From Deltaproteobacteria bacterium (lineage in GTDB: Bacteria > Desulfobacterota > Desulfuromonadia > Desulfuromonadales > Geopsychrobacteraceae): a stretch of 55,063 nucleotides of DNA. Each line of letters begins with the position of its first letter. The first letter of the stretch is position 1. Below, in pieces: positions 51,560 through 55,063 of the stretch. A program made the translations under genes and the position numbers. The notes beneath the pieces were generated by a model, which did not search any database, was not told where the DNA came from, and worked only from the letters and a program-made list of their open reading frames with translations. The DNA lies in the NCBI GenBank assembly GCA_024280335.1, contig JAJRQI010000023.1:1-55063 (forward strand). The letters are read 5' to 3'.

Positions 51560-53502
51560 TGAAACTTGGATCGGTACAAACTATCACCCTGCTCGGTCTT
51601 GTCCTCCTGGCGGTGCTGACGAGTTGCGCAACGACGACGGTCGACAAGAAGCCGGTCATCAAACGCAAATGTGCCCAGTGTCACCCTGAAATGGTCGCGA
51701 CCTACCAGACCGGGGTTGTCCATCAACCGACCCGGAATGGCAACTGCGAAGCCTGCCATTTGACCCATGGTCTGGTTCCGTCTCTGCTGATGCGCCAGCC
51801 GGTCCCCTCGGTCTGCTTGTCCTGCCATTCCAAATTTCAGCAGGCGACCGGCAAGATGGTTGTGCATGAACCGGTCAGTGCCGGCAAGTGTGAAACCTGC
51901 CACGACCCGCATAATTCCGAAAATGCAAAGTTGCTCACCGCACCTGAAGAGCAGCTCTGTTTCGAATGCCACGATGCCGACCCCTTTACCCGCAATACGG
52001 TTCATGCTCCGGTCGAGGATGGCTGCATGACCTGCCATGATGCTCATATGGGCACGGAGAAAGGGCTGTTGGCGATGAACAAGGATGAGCTGTGCGCGAC
52101 CTGTCATGAGTTCGCCGACAGCGCTTTCGTCAAGGCTCATCAGAATTATCAGGTGAAGAACCGCTGCACTGACTGCCATTCGCAGCACAGTTCCACTGAC
52201 CCCGGGTTGTTGCGCGAGGTGGTACACGCGCCGGTGCGCAGCGGTGACTGTAATGACTGTCACCAGCTCAAGGGAGCGATGATCAGTCTGCAGTCTTTCC
52301 AGGATGGGGTCTGCCTCGCCTGTCATGAAGACACCCCGGCGGCCGCTCAGCATCAGCCGGTCAAGGACGCGGACTGTCAAGCCTGTCACGCTGAGCATGC
52401 CAGCGAATACGCAGGGATGCTCGGCGATCAGCCGACCCGGATCTGCCTGGGTTGTCATGAACAGGGCAAAAAGGCCCCGGAGGTCCGCAGCACGCATGCA
52501 CCGGCGAACCGGGGCGAGTGCCTGACCTGTCACAGCGGCCACTCGTCTGTGCAGCGGGCGCTGTTGAAAGATGACACGCCAGCGCTCTGCTTTGATTGTC
52601 ACGAGCAAACAGCCTACGCCTCGAAAAGGAACCCGCATCCGCCGGCGAAAGAGGGGCTCTGTCTGCAATGTCATGCCGCTCACGACTCTGAAAACGGCCG
52701 ACTGCTGACGAACCGGGAAGGCTCGCTCTGTTTTTCCTGCCACCGACAGGTCCGTGGCGAGAAGGGACTGTTCAGTCAGCACCGCCCCTTTGCCCGTGGT
52801 CATTGCTCAGCCTGCCATGCCCCCCATGGCGGAGCGGCGGCTGGATTGCTCAGGGAGGAGTTGACGGCGGGGACGCTCTGTTTCTCCTGTCATGAAGATC
52901 TGGCCGAGAGAAAACAGGAAGAAAACGCGCATTCGCCTTTTGCTGAAGGTGACTGTCAGGCCTGCCACGGCGCTCACGGCACCGACCAGGCCAGCCTGAT
53001 CAAGGGGCGCCCGGGCGACGTCTGCCTGAACTGCCATGACGACGTCGGCGATGAAATCAAAGCATACAAGGTTCAGCATGGACCGGTGGAGAAGATGGAT
53101 TGTACCGCCTGCCACAGTGGTCATGGTTCGCCGCACTCCGGCTATACCAACAAGAATCAGCCGGCTCTGTGTCTGGGATGTCATGGTGAGGTGGCGACAT
53201 TCTGGCGTGACGGCGCCTTGCATCAACCGGCCGCAGAGGATTGCACGACCTGTCACAATGCCCATGGCTCGAACCAGAAAAAGCTGCTGAGCATGACCGC
53301 CGGTGAGCTTTGCGCCGATTGTCACGACCAGCAGACCGATCGTTTCCTCGTTGCCCACCATGGGATCAGGCCGGGGCCCGATTCCTGTGTCAGCTGTCAT
53401 GATCCACACGGCGGGCCGGAGCGGAACCTGCTTTATCCGGTCAGCCATACCCCGTTTTCGCCGAACAGCTGTACGCCGTGCCACGAAGGGAGGGCGAAAT
53501 GA
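51556..53502 (+). CDS. 26-haem c-type cytochrome lipoprotein
   Basis: A 648-residue protein with a lipoprotein signal (LLAVLTSC, Cys near residue 24) and 26 CXXCH sites by my count, arranged in a near-regular repeat: a haem, about 20-25 residues with a conserved H-x-P-V/A, then C-x-x-CH-x-x-H (for example CETCHDPH, CMTCHDAH, CTDCHSQH). The regular spacing suggests a rod-like stack of haems. As an outer-membrane lipoprotein it may thread through or attach to the upstream barrel. It overlaps the isomerase gene by 4 nt and the next cytochrome by 4 nt. From memory G. sulfurreducens has a 26-haem protein near omcS; I cannot check the match. Confidence 0.88.
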   Translation: MMKLGSVQTITLLGLVLLAVLTSCATTTVDKKPVIKRKCAQCHPEMVATYQTGVVHQPTRNGNCEACHLTHGLVPSLLMRQPVPSVCLSCHSKFQQATGKMVVHEPVSAGKCETCHDPHNSENAKLLTAPEEQLCFECHDADPFTRNTVHAPVEDGCMTCHDAHMGTEKGLLAMNKDELCATCHEFADSAFVKAHQNYQVKNRCTDCHSQHSSTDPGLLREVVHAPVRSGDCNDCHQLKGAMISLQSFQDGVCLACHEDTPAAAQHQPVKDADCQACHAEHASEYAGMLGDQPTRICLGCHEQGKKAPEVRSTHAPANRGECLTCHSGHSSVQRALLKDDTPALCFDCHEQTAYASKRNPHPPAKEGLCLQCHAAHDSENGRLLTNREGSLCFSCHRQVRGEKGLFSQHRPFARGHCSACHAPHGGAAAGLLREELTAGTLCFSCHEDLAERKQEENAHSPFAEGDCQACHGAHGTDQASLIKGRPGDVCLNCHDDVGDEIKAYKVQHGPVEKMDCTACHSGHGSPHSGYTNKNQPALCLGCHGEVATFWRDGALHQPAAEDCTTCHNAHGSNQKKLLSMTAGELCADCHDQQTDRFLVAHHGIRPGPDSCVSCHDPHGGPERNLLYPVSHTPFSPNSCTPCHEGRAK

Positions 53503-54689
53503 TGATAGCCGTCAAATCTTTGCGACCCGCACTGATATTTACTCTGTTGCTTGGCTTGCTGGTTGTGACTCAGGGGCGGTCCGAAGCGGCAATCGACTGC
53601 TTCTCCTGCCACGACCGCGACGCTTTTCAGAAGCGGGTCAATCATGAGCCGGCCGCTGCCGGTGATTGTCTGTCCTGCCACAATCCCCACGTCGCCCGTT
53701 TCGAGGCGCTGTTGCGGGATCAGGTCAAGGACCTCTGCTATTCCTGTCATACCGAAGCAGCGGAAAAACAGTCTCGCGGACTGGTTCACCAGCCGGTCAG
53801 GACAGGAGACTGTCTGGGATGCCACAACCCGCACGCCTCGGATCAGGCGGGAATGCTCAACGACCGGCTGGCGACAACCTGCTTCAGCTGCCATCAGGAA
53901 CTGCCGCGTCAGTACAAGAATACCCATGCGCCCTATGCGGACGGTGACTGTGATTCGTGCCACCTGCCGCATCAGTCCGAGTACCCCTATCTGCTGGCGG
54001 CGACTCAGGATCAGCTCTGCCTGAAGTGCCATTCCCAGCCGACGCTCAGCAAGAAACACCGGAACTTTCCAGCCGAACTGAAAAATTGCGGAAGTTGTCA
54101 CCACCCGCACGGCAGTGATCGTCCGGGTCTGATCCGCAACTGGCTTCACGAGCCCTATGCGGAAGGCTGCTCATCCTGCCACGAAGGGAAGAATATCCCG
54201 GTGACGATGGATACCTGTCTGATGTGTCACCCCGAGGTCAGCGAACAGATGGCCTCGTCGCACAGTCATCTGGTCCGCTACCAGGAAAATGGTTGCATGG
54301 CCTGCCATTCGCCGCATGCAGGAGATGACAAGCGGCTGCTCAAGGGTAAGGAGCGCCACGTCTGTAGAAGCTGCCACGAAGCGACCTTTGTGCGATATCA
54401 GGAAAATAAATACAAGCATCAGATGACTGATGCCTGCAACAATTGTCATGCCCCGCACGGTTCCAACCACCCGGCGATGTTCAAGGGGCCGATCAACGAT
54501 GTCTGCAGCGAGTGTCACGACCGGCATGGCGTCTTTACCCACCCGATCGGCGAGAATATCTTCGATCCGCGCACCGGGCAGATGATGACCTGTAGCAGCT
54601 GTCATGCCAGCAAGGGAACGGATCATGATTACCACACCCGTTTTGAACGGAAAAAGGCTCTTTGTGTCCAGTGTCATGCAGAATATTAG
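53499..54689 (+). CDS. exported 16-haem c-type cytochrome
   Basis: A 396-residue periplasmic or surface cytochrome (signal LIFTLLLGLLVVTQGRSEAA) with 16 CXXCH sites (first CFSCH, last CVQCH). The repeat style (H-x-P-x-x-x-G-D-CLSCHNPH) is the same as in the 26-haem protein, so the two are related and may stack end to end. The start ATGATG has GGGAGGG upstream and overlaps the previous stop by 4 nt. It is likely the periplasmic or extracellular partner of the lipoprotein. Confidence 0.88.
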   Translation: MMIAVKSLRPALIFTLLLGLLVVTQGRSEAAIDCFSCHDRDAFQKRVNHEPAAAGDCLSCHNPHVARFEALLRDQVKDLCYSCHTEAAEKQSRGLVHQPVRTGDCLGCHNPHASDQAGMLNDRLATTCFSCHQELPRQYKNTHAPYADGDCDSCHLPHQSEYPYLLAATQDQLCLKCHSQPTLSKKHRNFPAELKNCGSCHHPHGSDRPGLIRNWLHEPYAEGCSSCHEGKNIPVTMDTCLMCHPEVSEQMASSHSHLVRYQENGCMACHSPHAGDDKRLLKGKERHVCRSCHEATFVRYQENKYKHQMTDACNNCHAPHGSNHPAMFKGPINDVCSECHDRHGVFTHPIGENIFDPRTGQMMTCSSCHASKGTDHDYHTRFERKKALCVQCHAEY

Positions 54690-54743
54690 AACCGTAGAAT
54701 GATTCGTGAAAGCTGTGATATCAGGATGCGAAAGGTAATTGAA

Positions 54744-55063
54744 ATGCGCCAAAATCAGAACAATGCAGGTTATTCCAGGAAGCTGAAGTCAGGATTGCTG
54801 GTGCTGTTACTGGTGTTGCTGCCGGTGGCCGCCGCGGCCCAGTCCTCCGTCTGGGAATGGCGGATGAGCCTGAAGATAGAAACCCCTGGCGATGCCATGT
54901 ATATGCCCTCTGCCGTTGCTTTTGACACCCGGGGTGAGCGTTACTACGCTATCGACACCGGTCGTAACCGGTTGGTCTCGTTCAGCCGCGACGGGGATTT
55001 GCTGAAGGCGTTTACCGCCAACGACCAGTTGAAGTCGCCGTTCGATATGGTGCGACTGGACAA
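54744..55063 (+). CDS. NHL-repeat protein (partial, cut by window edge)
   Basis: The first 106 residues are visible. A signal sequence (LLVLLLVLLPVAAAAQ) is followed by MPSAVAFDTRGERYYAIDTG and RNRLVSFSRDGDLLKAF, the pattern of NHL beta-propeller blades. Such exported propellers accompany cytochrome operons in Geobacter relatives and may serve as a binding scaffold. The start at 54744 has AAAGG 8 nt upstream; in-frame ATGs at 54699 and 54726 are alternatives. The rest lies beyond the right edge. Confidence 0.75.
   Translation, partial: MRQNQNNAGYSRKLKSGLLVLLLVLLPVAAAAQSSVWEWRMSLKIETPGDAMYMPSAVAFDTRGERYYAIDTGRNRLVSFSRDGDLLKAFTANDQLKSPFDMVRLD

Overview
The window reads as chromosomal DNA of a Desulfuromonadales-type bacterium (the Geobacter / Desulfuromonas / Pelobacter neighbourhood of the former Deltaproteobacteria). 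The inference rests on the very large c-type cytochromes (17, 26 and 16 CXXCH motifs plus an OmcS-like one), a sigma-54 promoter in front of a cytochrome gene, a Rieske/cytochrome b operon with a pentahaem c subunit, an apparent UGA-encoded selenoprotein, and the dprA-smg-topA-trmFO gene order. No species name can be given from the sequence alone.

Layout. 1-139 is the 3' end of a group II intron. 241-13066 is almost entirely minus strand: efp-epmA, then a long housekeeping run read from right to left (CpoB-like lipoprotein, LysM protein, dprA, smg, topA, trmFO, maf, yggS, gph, a MATE-like transporter, a Cys-rich mini-protein). topA carries an apparent one-base deletion at its first zinc finger. 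13234-20235 holds a U32 protein, an M48 protease, DUF2835 and DUF4177-like small genes, trpS and lon. 20597-23969 is a minus-strand operon of a porin-like protein, a PstS-like protein and a chemoreceptor. polA, a DUF3187 protein, the selenoprotein, glgP, a zinc-ribbon protein and hpt follow.

33474-36552 encodes a DUF1573 protein and a menaquinol-oxidising bc-type complex (Rieske, cytochrome b, pentahaem c). 36767-39170 holds a 55-residue membrane protein, a CheX-like phosphatase with GspE-N/MshEN-like repeats, a CheY-like regulator and an MBL-fold protein with a damaged metal site. A tRNA-Arg(CCG) lies at 39232.

From 39829 to the right edge the window is devoted to extracellular electron transfer. 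It holds a MopE-like/17-haem fusion; an OmcS-like cytochrome behind a sigma-54 promoter and a long leader; and a tight gene series of an outer-membrane barrel, three TolB-N/CsgG-like proteins (two of them lipoproteins), a parvulin-like chaperone, a 26-haem lipoprotein, a 16-haem cytochrome and the start of an NHL-repeat protein. The most economical reading is a porin-cytochrome conduit plus assembly and export factors for a filament-forming cytochrome. That function is inferred from gene content; no single motif proves it.

Intergenic DNA is rich in palindromic elements: a 136-bp inverted repeat with REP-like palindromes near 6700, a 123-bp MITE-like element near 27000, nested palindromes near 44100, and a dispersed GTGCTGAAGTTA-ended repeat.
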